Part shown: piece by piece, positions 9,231 to 18,800 of the stretch
Position numbering within the stretch: the first letter of the stretch is position 1
How the letters are laid out: each line of letters opens with the position of its first letter
DNA from: Candidatus Hydrogenedens sp.
GTDB lineage: Bacteria; Hydrogenedentota; Hydrogenedentia; Hydrogenedentales; JAEUWI01
DNA: 64,000 nt
Assembly: GCA_016125095.1 (NCBI GenBank)
Contig: WGMK01000005.1
Span: 124,001-188,000 of the forward strand
Direction of reading: 5' to 3'
Made by a program: the position numbers and the translations under genes
Notes under the pieces: generated by a model
The model's database searches: none
The model's input: only the letters and a program-made list of their open reading frames with translations
What the model was told of the DNA's origin: nothing

Positions 9231-9256
9231 TGACTTATTTTCTACCCTTTAAGTCA
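9231..9256. promoter_or_regulatory. Inverted repeat upstream of the SGNH gene (possible operator)
   Basis: TGACTTA (9231-9237) and TAAGTCA (9250-9256) form a perfect 7-bp inverted repeat separated by 12 bp. They sit in an AT-rich intergenic region about 60 bp before the SGNH gene at 9318. The rest of the 281-bp gap (9037-9317) holds no gene that I can see. The arrangement fits a dimeric regulator site or part of a promoter; no regulator is identified. Confidence 0.3.
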
Positions 9257-9317
9257 TAGGATATGTTATGCATCGGACGCATCGATCACAGTTATCCGTG
9301 CAATACGACCTCTAATT

Positions 9318-10529
9318 ATGAGAAATGGCCAGAATATGCATTCCCCGAAGATTCTAAGGGTCGCTGTCATGCTTGGTGCTTTTGCGGTGGGCGTTTTGCT
9401 TGCAGAAGTAATCGTGCGTACGATCGCCGCCGCCGACCGTCTGGAAACGCGCATCTACGAACAGGCATCGTCGAGCCGGGACATCGAGTTCGGAATGAGT
9501 ACGGCGATTCATTTCGACGAGCAGCTGCTGGTGCGGCTTCGTCCGGGACTGCAGATTCACCGCGTCGGCAGCAAACTGGAGCCGGGCAAGTTTTTCCAGT
9601 TCTCCACGGATGCCGCGGGATACCGTATTAGTTCCGGCTGTGAATCGAACAGGGGGGGGGGGGGGGGGGGGTTTTTCGGGCGGGGGGTGTCCCCGCCCCC
9701 CGGGGCGGTGGGGGCGGGCGGGGGGGGGGCGGCCGGCGGGGTTGGGCAGATGCTCGCGCTGGGTGATTCCTGCACCTTCGGGTTCGGGGTGGCCGATGAC
9801 GAATCCTGGCCGGCCCAGCTGAACCGGTTGCTGATAGCGGATCCAGGTCTCGATCTTTGCTGCACCAATGCCGCCGTGCCGGGCTACACCTCCTATCAGG
9901 GCCTTGAGGCGCTTCGGCGCACCCTCGAGCGAGAGTCTCCTGCGTTCGTGGTGGCCTCGTTCGCGTTTAACGACATGAATCCCCTGCTCGGCGTATCGGA
10001 CCGCCGGCTGAGCGAAGAACTCGCGGTGCCATCGTGGGTACGCCACCTCGACGCCTCGGGACTGGTTCGCTACCTCCGGGTGCTCCGGATCGGGATGAAG
10101 GTGCGGGGCCTGACGGAGCGCATTGAAGACCAATCGGCACCTCGTGTGCCGCTCGAGGAGTACGCCGGCAATTTCCGGGCGATGGCCGCGCTCTGCCGCG
10201 AACACGGCGCGGCGCTCATACCCGTAATCTGGCCTATGCGGGGGCAAGACGCCCCGGAATCGCTGGAGCCCGGCGAACGGCAGTTGCTCGAGCGCTACGA
10301 AACCTATCAGGCCGCCGCGCGGCATGCGGCCCGCGAATTGGGCCTTCCCCTCATCGATCTCGCGCCGGATTTCCAAGGGCCGTCGGAAACCGATCCCTTC
10401 GTGGATTTGATTCACGCGTCGGCCTACGGCAATGGAATCGTTGCTGAAAGGGTGATCGACGCAATCCGGAGGCAGCAGAGCGAAGCGACTGCGGCGGATG
10501 GCGTTGACACGCTAGCGGAGGCGTCTTAG
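9318..10529 (+). CDS. Membrane-anchored SGNH/GDSL-type hydrolase
   Basis: 403 residues. An N-terminal hydrophobic anchor is followed by an SGNH fold: block I LALGDSCTFGFGV with the nucleophile Ser, FAFNDMNP with the Asn, and the catalytic DLIHASAYG block (Asp-x-x-His) near the C-terminus. Such proteins act as envelope esterases or O-acetyl transferase partners. An ATG at 9336 is an alternative start. The stretch encoded at 9652-9746, just before block I, is almost pure Gly/Pro from a run of G and C bases and does not belong to the fold, so the region may be misassembled (reported separately). It starts a plus-strand series running to 15702. Confidence 0.8.
   Translation: MRNGQNMHSPKILRVAVMLGAFAVGVLLAEVIVRTIAAADRLETRIYEQASSSRDIEFGMSTAIHFDEQLLVRLRPGLQIHRVGSKLEPGKFFQFSTDAAGYRISSGCESNRGGGGGGFFGRGVSPPPGAVGAGGGGAAGGVGQMLALGDSCTFGFGVADDESWPAQLNRLLIADPGLDLCCTNAAVPGYTSYQGLEALRRTLERESPAFVVASFAFNDMNPLLGVSDRRLSEELAVPSWVRHLDASGLVRYLRVLRIGMKVRGLTERIEDQSAPRVPLEEYAGNFRAMAALCREHGAALIPVIWPMRGQDAPESLEPGERQLLERYETYQAAARHAARELGLPLIDLAPDFQGPSETDPFVDLIHASAYGNGIVAERVIDAIRRQQSEATAADGVDTLAEAS
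9652..9746. other. Extreme G/C low-complexity block inside the SGNH gene
   Basis: Starts with 20 consecutive G (9652-9671), followed by G- and C-runs containing almost no A or T up to 9746. The surrounding gene has normal codon use, and the reading frame is retained across the block. Such homopolymer stretches are more typical of sequencing or assembly failure than of a conserved enzyme. Confidence 0.8.
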
Positions 10530-10609
10530 AATCCGGCCGATGCGGAGCGACGAACTTCGGCGCCCATCCCCAACGAAATCGACCGGCCGCACAGGGAATT
10601 TTCATACGC

Positions 10610-12271
10610 ATGCATGTGATGCTGATCCGCCGCGCGGCCAAGGCCTTGTTCTGGCTGGGGGCCGTTGCGCTCTGGTGCATGGTAGGCGCGATGCTGCTGC
10701 AATTCGGCAGTCGACCGGGATTCTACTGGCGCACGCTGAGCGGCAATCCCTATATGGAAGCGCAGCACGGAGACGCGCCGTGGCCGCCCCCCCCCCCGGC
10801 GCAGTACCTGGACGATGCCGAGGTGTCCGCACGGGTAGCCGCGGAGAACCCCGGCTATTTCGAGGGCAAGGGGCCGGGAGCGGAAACGGAAGCGGCCTTG
10901 CCCGATTGGGTGCTCCCCCTCCATCCCGATGACGACGCCGAGCGGCTCACGGCGCTGGATCGCTTCGCTGCGCTTTCCCCTGCCGATCAGGAACGTTTTC
11001 TCGCGCTGCGCGGAGAAACCCTGCTGGAATGGCATGCGGATTCGGACAGCATCGCCGTGCGCGGCACGGGACCGCTGGCGCGTCTGCTGGCCTGGATGCT
11101 CGATGACTGGGCGGGGCATCGGACGCTGGAGCGCTGGCTGGGCGTATCGCGGGGTGAATTCATCGCATCGCTTGAATCGGCCGCGCGAGACTATGCCACA
11201 GCCGCATTCCAGCCTGCGGGTTCGCCCGTCGCGATGGCATTCGCCTGCGTTGAATCCGGCGGCATCGGCCGTGCGTTCACCCGGGCGCATTACAAGCAGC
11301 TGCTGAGCAGGGACTCCGACGGCGATGCGAGCCGCTACGAGATTCCCTATTATTCCTACCGGCCCTCGTTTCAGGGCGAGGAGCGGCCGCCGGTTTTTCA
11401 GACCAACACGCTCGGGCTGCGCGACGACGAGATAGCCCTGCCCAAGCCCCCGGGAGTATTCCGCATCGTCTGCATTGGCGGCTCCACCACCGAATACGGC
11501 GCGAACAACGCGAGCACCTATCCCAATCTGCTACAGGCGGACCTGTCCGAGAAGCATCCGGGCCGGGTTATCGACGTGGTGAATGCCGGAATTCCCGGCA
11601 TGACCGCCGCGGACCACGCCCGCAAGGCGGCGTTCTACTTCAGTCTCCAGCCCGACCTGCTGCTGGTCTACGTGGGCGTAAACGATGCCGTGCAGGTGAA
11701 CCCCGCGATGCTCGACCAGGCGCCGGAGGTTTTCGGAACCTCGATGCTCGGTGCGACCACGTGGTGGAAACGCCCCCCGCCCGCCGCGGCCGACGCCATC
11801 GTGGCCGAGGAAATCCTGCCCAACCTGGACGCGCTGACCGCCGCCGCGCGCCTGCGGGGCTGCGACATCGGCTTCTGCACGCCCCTCCTGCCCGATGAGA
11901 CGCGCCTGACACCAATGCAGCGCGACTTCCTCGACCGCGATTTTCCCATGCGCTGGCGGCAGCACGGCATGGATTTCTCGTCGTACGCGGCCACCATACA
12001 GGAATATGGCGCGTCCATCCGCGGGTTCTGCCAGCAGCAAGGGGCCCTGTTCCTACCGTTGAATGAATGCTTCGACTCGGATGTCGATCGATTTCTCGAT
12101 TTCTGCCATTTGCGCGACAACCAGATTCCGCAGCTGGCGCATGTCATGCTGCAGTGCCTCGAGCCCTATCTGCGGCGTACAGCGCTGCGCGAAGGCAGTG
12201 CCGCACGGATCCCGGATCGTGCGTATTCCCTTGAAACTACAAGCGTTGACAATGCCACGGAAGGTCGTTAG
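10610..12271 (+). CDS. Membrane-anchored SGNH hydrolase, second copy
   Basis: 553 residues. A transmembrane anchor near residues 10-30 (LFWLGAVALWCMVGAML) is followed by ~250 residues of unassigned periplasmic-type sequence. The SGNH domain has block I as IVCIGGSTTEYGANN (nucleophile Ser in GGST), then VYVGVNDAV and a terminal DFCHL Asp-x-x-His. It is related to, but not a simple duplicate of, the gene just upstream. Two adjacent anchored SGNH enzymes suggest successive acylation or deacylation steps on an envelope polymer, which is inference. A second ATG at 10619 is equally possible. Confidence 0.82.
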   Translation: MHVMLIRRAAKALFWLGAVALWCMVGAMLLQFGSRPGFYWRTLSGNPYMEAQHGDAPWPPPPPAQYLDDAEVSARVAAENPGYFEGKGPGAETEAALPDWVLPLHPDDDAERLTALDRFAALSPADQERFLALRGETLLEWHADSDSIAVRGTGPLARLLAWMLDDWAGHRTLERWLGVSRGEFIASLESAARDYATAAFQPAGSPVAMAFACVESGGIGRAFTRAHYKQLLSRDSDGDASRYEIPYYSYRPSFQGEERPPVFQTNTLGLRDDEIALPKPPGVFRIVCIGGSTTEYGANNASTYPNLLQADLSEKHPGRVIDVVNAGIPGMTAADHARKAAFYFSLQPDLLLVYVGVNDAVQVNPAMLDQAPEVFGTSMLGATTWWKRPPPAAADAIVAEEILPNLDALTAAARLRGCDIGFCTPLLPDETRLTPMQRDFLDRDFPMRWRQHGMDFSSYAATIQEYGASIRGFCQQQGALFLPLNECFDSDVDRFLDFCHLRDNQIPQLAHVMLQCLEPYLRRTALREGSAARIPDRAYSLETTSVDNATEGR

Positions 12272-12315
12272 AATCCACTTCGGGTACAGGCAGTATACGG
12301 GAGCAGAATAAAACC

Positions 12316-13827
12316 ATGGCAAGAGTAGCGCTTTTGCAGGACACCATGGTCGAGTACATGGGTCTCATGTGTATCTCGGCGGTCCTGAAACAAGCCGGTC
12401 ATACGGTCGATGTGTTCTTCGATGATCAGCGCGACGAGGACAAGTTCCTGCGGGAAGTGGCCGAATTCGCGCCGGACATTGTAGGTTTCTCCATCCTGAG
12501 CCCGAGCATTGGCTGGGCGCTGCGCCTGGCCAAGCGCATCAAGGCCTCTGCCCCGCACGTGATCACCGTCATGGGCAACGTGCATATCATCACGACGCCG
12601 GAAACGATTGAAGAAGAGGGTGTAGACATCGTCTGCCTGGGCGAAGGCGAAGAGTGCATGAAGGAACTCTGCGCCGCGGTGGACCAGGGCGAGGATTACA
12701 GCCGCATCGCGGGCTTCTGGGTGAAGACGCCCGACGGCATCGTGAAGAACGCGCAGCGCGAAGACCTTGTGGTGATGGACGAACAGCCGTATCACGACCG
12801 CGAGATGTACAACAAGTATTTCTATTTCCGCAGCAGCAACTACCTGCGCGTATACACCGGCCGCGGCTGCCCCTTCCGCTGTTCCTTCTGCACTAACACG
12901 GTGCTGAGCAATATCTACGGCGGCAACCGCTACGTGCGTAAGCGCTCGCCGCTGAAGGCCATCGAGGAAATCGAGGCGACCATCCGCCAGCATCCCCGCA
13001 CGGTGAAGTTCATCTTCTTCATCGACGAGGTGTTCTGGGTGAAGAACGACTGGGTGCGCGAATTCCTGCCGCTGTACAAGGAGCGTATCGGGCTGCCCTT
13101 CTTCGCGAACTTCCGCTTCGGCGGTATCGAGGAAGAAGACGTGAAGCTCATGGTGGATGCGGGCCTCGCCACCATCTACGTCGCGACGGAAACGGCCGAC
13201 GAGGACCAGCGCCGCAAGCTGCTCAACAAGCCCGTGAAGGACGAGCAGATCATGAAGGTGGCGGGCTGGATGAACAAGTACAAGGTCTGGTTCGCGTCGA
13301 GCGCATTCTTCGGGCTGCCCGGTGACACCTTCGATGATCACATCCGGCGGCTGGCGTGGTTCCGCCGCGAAAACCCGAGCTATCTGTGGGGCACCTTCTT
13401 CCAGCCTTATCCGGGCATTCCGCTGACCAAGCAGATGGAAGAAATCAAAGACATGATGCCGCAGGGCAAGGACTTTACCACGAACCACGCGATGTACCTG
13501 AATCTGCCCGACGGCGACCGATTGGCCAACCTGAAAAAGGTCTACTTCATCATGATGAAGTTCCCGATTCTGGAAAGGCCGCTCGCCTGGCTGTGCAGCT
13601 ACAACATCCCCTTCTTCTTCGATTTCCTGTTCACGCTTCATTTCGCGTATTACATCTACCATGCGGAACGCCTCAACCCCTATCAGGCGCTGGTGCATTT
13701 CGTGACGGCGGGACAGAACCCGCTGCACACGAAGCGCCCGACGCCGCTGCGCACCTCGGGCCACCCGTATTCGATTCCGTGGAAGAAGCACATGACCGCT
13801 GCGCAGGAAGCAAGAACAGCGGAATAA
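12316..13827 (+). CDS. B12-binding-domain radical SAM protein
   Basis: 503 residues. The N-terminal ~125 residues look like a Rossmann-type cobalamin-binding domain (ISAVLKQAGHTVDVFF, DIVGFSILSP, GVDIVCLGEGEE), though the strict DxHxxG cobalamin motif is not obvious. The radical SAM cluster motif CxxxCxxC is present at Cys185, Cys189 and Cys192 (GRGCPFRCSFC). The family includes BchE-like cyclases and hopanoid or natural-product methyltransferases, so the substrate cannot be read from sequence. GGGAGCAG precedes the ATG. The C-terminal third has an amphipathic or membrane-associating stretch (IPFFFDFLFTLHFAYYIY), consistent with a lipid-like substrate. Confidence 0.9.
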   Translation: MARVALLQDTMVEYMGLMCISAVLKQAGHTVDVFFDDQRDEDKFLREVAEFAPDIVGFSILSPSIGWALRLAKRIKASAPHVITVMGNVHIITTPETIEEEGVDIVCLGEGEECMKELCAAVDQGEDYSRIAGFWVKTPDGIVKNAQREDLVVMDEQPYHDREMYNKYFYFRSSNYLRVYTGRGCPFRCSFCTNTVLSNIYGGNRYVRKRSPLKAIEEIEATIRQHPRTVKFIFFIDEVFWVKNDWVREFLPLYKERIGLPFFANFRFGGIEEEDVKLMVDAGLATIYVATETADEDQRRKLLNKPVKDEQIMKVAGWMNKYKVWFASSAFFGLPGDTFDDHIRRLAWFRRENPSYLWGTFFQPYPGIPLTKQMEEIKDMMPQGKDFTTNHAMYLNLPDGDRLANLKKVYFIMMKFPILERPLAWLCSYNIPFFFDFLFTLHFAYYIYHAERLNPYQALVHFVTAGQNPLHTKRPTPLRTSGHPYSIPWKKHMTAAQEARTAE

Positions 13828-13867
13828 CACTCGCCGGCACCTCGAGGCCGCGGACAGGCGCAGGGTC

Positions 13868-14683
13868 TTGCAAGAATCCAGCCACAAGAGCGTGCAGTTT
13901 TCGATTGACGGAACCCCCGTGGATTTTCCTGTGGAAGGCGATACCGCCGTGGGGCCGGAATTGGTGCTGCTCGATCAGGACGACGACCTGATTGCCGGGA
14001 CGCCGTGGGCCGAGTCGGGATATGCCGTACTCCCATTTCTGGATGCCGGGCCGCGGCAGGTGTTGGTGGATAGCATCAAGCACGCCATCTTCGGCCGCAT
14101 GCGCGCGGCGGGCATTGAAGTCGGCGACGACTACCCCCTGGATCAGTATCACACCATGCCGGGGCTCACCCCTGAACTGCATCACGCCTTCATCGAGCGC
14201 ATCCGGAAATCGTTTCCGCTCGACGGCTCGGTGGACATGGCGCCGCTTATCGAGCGCATGAGCGACATCTGCGGCGTGCGCGTCACTTCGGACGCCTTCT
14301 GCGTGCGGGTGGTGCGGCCGCAATCGGGCGACAACAATCCCCCCCACCGCGACGTGTGGCTCGATACGCTGCGCCATCGCGTCAACATCTACGCGCCCAT
14401 CGCTGGCAGCACGCTGGAAACTTCGCTCCCCGTGCTGCCCGGTAGCCACCGCTGGCCGGAGTCGATGGTGGAGCGCACCACGGGAGGCGCGAATATCGGG
14501 GGAGTCGCCTATACCGTGCCCGCCGCGACGCGCATTCTCGGGCAGGAATTCAACATGGTCCGGCCGAATCCCGGCGAGGGCGAGTTCCTCGTGTTCAGCC
14601 CGTACATGATTCACGGCGGCGCCCGGAACCTGAGCCGAAACCTGACGCGCGTGTCGCTGGAGATGCGGTTTTGGCGGGCCTGA
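13868..14683 (+). CDS. Phytanoyl-CoA dioxygenase-like Fe(II)/2-oxoglutarate enzyme
   Basis: 271 residues from a TTG start; a nearby in-frame GTG at the ninth codon region is an alternative. Iron-ligand candidates are His and Asp in HRDVWLD and the distal His in MIHGGARNLS, with Arg of TRVSLEMRF placed as the 2-oxoglutarate-binding residue. LPGSHRWPES is the usual PhyH loop. These enzymes hydroxylate lipids, sugars or small molecules. Its 41-bp distance from the radical SAM gene and 13-bp overlap with the following glycosyltransferase argue for one transcript and a shared product. Confidence 0.78.
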   Translation: MQESSHKSVQFSIDGTPVDFPVEGDTAVGPELVLLDQDDDLIAGTPWAESGYAVLPFLDAGPRQVLVDSIKHAIFGRMRAAGIEVGDDYPLDQYHTMPGLTPELHHAFIERIRKSFPLDGSVDMAPLIERMSDICGVRVTSDAFCVRVVRPQSGDNNPPHRDVWLDTLRHRVNIYAPIAGSTLETSLPVLPGSHRWPESMVERTTGGANIGGVAYTVPAATRILGQEFNMVRPNPGEGEFLVFSPYMIHGGARNLSRNLTRVSLEMRFWRA

Positions 14684-15702
14684 GCCGGGCATACCAGCCG
14701 CTCCATACGGCGGGCGTACCCGAGGTGCATCGCCCTGCGCGGCCGCGCTACAGCTTCGCCTTGGCCATGTATTGCGATGAGTCCACCGTGGACGAATTTC
14801 ATCGGCGGCTGACCAGCACGCTCGAAGAAATGGGCTGCACCTACGAGTTGGTTTTCGTGAACGATGGCAGCACCGACCGCACCTTTGAAAAACTCGAACA
14901 GTTATTTGAACGCGATCCCCATGTAACCTGCATCATCGACCTGATGCGCAATGTCGGCCAGGGGAATGCATTGACGGCGGCGTTTGCCCATTGCCGGGGC
15001 GAACGGGTGGTGGTGCTCGACAGCGACCTGCAGCTCGCGCCGGAGGATTTTCCCCGGCTGGCAGAAAAGTACGACCAGGGCTACGACCTGGTGAGCGCCT
15101 ACCGCGAGCACCGCGCCGACCCGTGGTTCCGCCGCGCCGGCTCGCTGGTGTTCAACGGCCTCATACGCCGCATCTCGCGCATGCAGTACCGCGACTTCGG
15201 GTGCGCGTACAAGATATTCGACGGCGACCTGATCCGCGCGTTCGAATACGGCCCCTTCCGCCCCTTCTGCGCCAGCTCGCTCTTGTCGGCGCCGCAGCGC
15301 GTTGCCGAAGTGCCCATCCGCCAATTGCCCCGGGCGCAGGGCCGTTCGGGCTGGACGCTACCGCGGCTGATTGCTGCCTTTGTAGACCGGAGCGTCGCGA
15401 TTTCCCCCATCGCGCTGTATGCTGTCGGGGCACTCTTCCTGCTGAATCTGGCGCTGCTGATCGCGGGCGACGTGCTGCTGCTCACCGTCGGCGGACTCGA
15501 CAACCTGGAAATGACGCTACTGATGTTCAACCTGCTCGCGGCGATGACCACCGGGGCGACGGGCGCCTTGGTGGTGGTGGTGTATTTCGTCTGGCACAAC
15601 TTCGTGGCGGCGAAGGACGCGCCGGCCTACATCATCCGCCACAAGCGCGAGCGCGAAGCCTTGGTTTCAGACACGGCGAAGGTCTACGTGGAATCGAAGT
15701 AG
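14671..15702 (+). CDS. Glycosyltransferase family 2 with two C-terminal TM helices (GtrB/ArnC-like)
   Basis: 343 residues. The GT-A domain shows LVFVNDGSTDRT, DLMRNVGQGNALTAAF, VVLDSDLQLAPED (DxD metal site) and RISRMQYRDFGCAYKIF. Two strong transmembrane helices follow (LYAVGALFLLNLALLIAG and AAMTTGATGALVVVVYFVW). This is the layout of enzymes that load a sugar onto undecaprenyl phosphate for periplasmic transfer. The TTG start overlaps the dioxygenase gene by 13 bp; a GTG at 14728 is a possible shorter start. The usual N-terminal PVYNE motif reads AMYCDES, a mild deviation. Confidence 0.85.
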   Translation: MAGLSRAYQPLHTAGVPEVHRPARPRYSFALAMYCDESTVDEFHRRLTSTLEEMGCTYELVFVNDGSTDRTFEKLEQLFERDPHVTCIIDLMRNVGQGNALTAAFAHCRGERVVVLDSDLQLAPEDFPRLAEKYDQGYDLVSAYREHRADPWFRRAGSLVFNGLIRRISRMQYRDFGCAYKIFDGDLIRAFEYGPFRPFCASSLLSAPQRVAEVPIRQLPRAQGRSGWTLPRLIAAFVDRSVAISPIALYAVGALFLLNLALLIAGDVLLLTVGGLDNLEMTLLMFNLLAAMTTGATGALVVVVYFVWHNFVAAKDAPAYIIRHKREREALVSDTAKVYVESK

Positions 15703-15723
15703 CGCGCGCTTCGGAGAGAGAAA

Positions 15724-15810
15724 TGGTAGGCGAGGCGGGACTCGAACCCGCAAGGGCTTGCGCCCAGCGGATTTTAAGTCCGCCGTGTATACCGGTTCCA
15801 CCACTCGCCC
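15724..15810 (-). tRNA. tRNA-Leu (anticodon UAA)
   Basis: The 87-nt minus-strand transcript folds as a class II tRNA. The acceptor pairs GGGCGAG with CTCGCCT (first pair G-U), and the discriminator A is followed by an encoded CCA. The anticodon stem GCGGA/TCCGC encloses loop CTTAAAA with TAA. A long variable arm (GGGCGCAAGCCC region) and the T-arm GCGGGTTCGAGTCCCGC are present. Confidence 0.97.
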
Positions 15811-15867
15811 AAGAGAGATGCCGCGCCAACCGGATACGGTGAGTGTACTATGGGCACTCGCGTGGAA

Positions 15868-18800
15868 TCATCCCCGCAATTGCGCGCGGTCCAGCGCGGC
15901 CCGAACCACTTCCAGCAAATCGTTCGTCTCTACAGGCTTGTTGACGTAGCCATCAAAGCCCAGTTCGGTGCAGGTTTCGGGCGTCACCACCGAACTGAAC
16001 CCGGTCATCACAACGACCGGCATTGAAAAGCCTGCCTTCCGAATCGCCTTGAGCAATTCGATGCCGTTCATTCCGGGCATCTGTTGGTCCGTCAACACGA
16101 GGTCGCAGGGGCATTGCCCGGCGCCAATCGCTTCGAATGCCGCGCCGCTGTCACTGAATGAAGTAACCGAATACCCCCGGCGCTCCAGGCGCCGTGCAAT
16201 AATACGGGCGATGTCCTCCTCGTCATCCACCACGACGATAGATTCCGAACCACCCTCGGCCTCATTCAGGTGGGAAATCAGGCCATGCTCTGGCTCTTGT
16301 GTTGTTGGGAACAGTATCCGGAATGCGGCACCGCCGAGGGCGCTGTCCACCAGCTCGATCGCTCCGCCTGCTGTTCTAACGATACCGTGCACGGTAGCAA
16401 GCCCGAGCCCCGTGCCTTCGCCCTGGCGCTTGGTCGTAAAGAAAGGATCGAAGATCCGATCCCGGATGTCTTCGGAAATACCAGGCCCTGAATCCTCTAC
16501 GCGGATTTCGACATACTGATCGGCCGCAGCCAGCCCCTGGGCTGCTATCTCGGCTTCCGATATCCTGGTCTCGCGCAGGCTGACGGCGATCGTACCCTGA
16601 GATTCCCCGAGGGCCTGGGCGGCGTTCGTGCAGAGATTCATGATGATCTGATGCATCTGGGTGGGATCGATGATCACCATGGGGTAGGTAACGCCAACAT
16701 TCTCGTTGAGCATGATACTGCTGGGCAACGTGGAACGCAGCATCTTAAGCGCCTCTTTGATGACCGGCACCACCGCGAGCGGAGCCGACGCCTGTTCATT
16801 CATACGGCTGAAGGTAAGAATCTGCCGCACAAGCTCCTTCGCCCGCATACCGGCTTCCCGTACCCGGCTCAATTCCTCATGCGCCGTACTCTTGGGTTCC
16901 AGGGAGTTCTGAACAATCTCCGTATAGCCGAGAATCACACTGAGAATATTGTTGAAATCGTGTGCAATGCCCCCTGCCAGGGTACCAATAGACTCCAGCT
17001 TCTGCGCCTGTCGCAGTTGCTGCTGGATTTGCAGTTCTTGGGTGATGTCATGCTTCACCGCCACGAAATAGCGAATGATTCCGGCTGCGTCCAGCATCGG
17101 CGCGATGGTCGATTGCTCCGTGGTGATGCGTCCATCTTTGCCACGATTTACCAGCACGCCATGCCAGGGCGTACCTGAAAGAAGGGTCGCCCAAAGCTTC
17201 TCATAGAACTGCACGTCATGCGTTCCACTGCTTAGCATGCTTGGGTTCTTGCCGATCACTTCGTCCTGGGTGTAACCGGTCAGTTTTTCGAAGGCGCGGT
17301 TTACGAACAGGATCTTCGGTTCCGTATCGGTGACGTATACCGCGTCTTCCATGCTTTCCAGCGCCAGCGCCAACTGCGCATTGGTCTCGTGGGCCGCGCG
17401 TTCCCGCGCACGATATTCCAACATGCTTCCGGCCAGCTCAATCAAGTGCCGAAATCTTTCAATGCGCGAGTCGCCAAACGCTGTGTCGCCATGCGCGAAA
17501 AGAATCAGTGCCACCTTGGTTTCGGTAAACAGGGGCATCACGAGTGCCCAGTTGCAATCGGCCTCGGCAGCTATTGCTCGCACGCTCGCGCAGCAGCTTA
17601 TATTCGCAAGTTCGACCTTGCGAATATGGTTTGCATTTATGGCTTCGCGAATCAGGCAATCGGATTGATCCGTAATATCGGTCGCAACATTGAAGGCCAC
17701 TGGCTGCATCTGTCCGTCGTTCCGCGCGGCATACAGGTGGCGCAGGAGCCCGTCGCTGTCGGCCTCCACCAGGCATCCGCAGGGCATATCGTAGGCGCTG
17801 ACGCAGTTGTTCAGCAGGTTGCGAAACACCTCTTCGCGGGTGGCATCGATGCGAAGGCTCCGCAAGTCGGAAAGCACGGTGTGGAACGCGGCTTCGTCGG
17901 CCAGTTCCGCTTCGCGTTCCACGCGCGAGGTTTCGTCGATTTGGATGCCGATGATGCAGACGGGGCCGCCCTCGGCGTCTCGCTCGATAACAAGACCATG
18001 GCTGCGAAGCCAGCGGTATTCTCCGTCCCGGTGTTTCGCCCTGAAATGTACGTCGAAGGTGTCATGGCCCTCGGCCAGTCGTTCGGCCAATTGACTTATC
18101 CAGCCTTGATCGTCCGGGTGGATGAGACTAAAGACCGCATCCGACGAGGAGTCGAACTTCTCTGGACCGTAACCAAGCGAAGACGCGAACGAATCGTCCA
18201 ATACCAGTCGATTCTCCTCTACATACCACTGCCAGAATCCCGCCCCCGTGCTTGCGAGCGCGAGTTCCAACCGCTGTTGGCTGGCCACCAGATTGCGCAT
18301 GGCTGTCTTGTGCTGGACAATCTCATTGTTCAGCAGCTTGTTGGCCTCGCGAGCGTCCTGATGGGCGAGTTCGCGGCGTCGGATGAGCGGTGAAATGACA
18401 GCCATGAAATACACGCTAACCAAGAACGCGACCAGCGCGCCGACGGCCATCGCCTGATATCCGACAGCAAGAAAATGATAGCGCAGCGTGCTCAGGTCGT
18501 ATCTGGCCACAAGCCCCAATTCGAGTTCGGGAATGTAGGTGTACGCGGCGAGCACCGCCGTGCCGCGGTAGTCTGTAGCAATCACCGTCCCGGTATTCCC
18601 CTTTAGCGCCTCCTGCATGGGAATCGCGAGGGAGCCGCCGAACGGAAACGAGGATGCATCCGCATTTCCATCCGGCGCGGGATAAACTATGCTTAGGCTG
18701 TCTCCCTGCTTTTCGCCCAAGACGATAGCGCCGGAATCCGAGAACGTTCCCGTCCGGCGCAGCCCGTCGAGCATCTGTGCCAGCGTAGCATCGCGCGAGC

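Noticed and set aside
12268..13887. A 539-codon minus-strand frame.
   Set aside because: Antisense to the radical SAM gene, which has clear Cys motif and domains.
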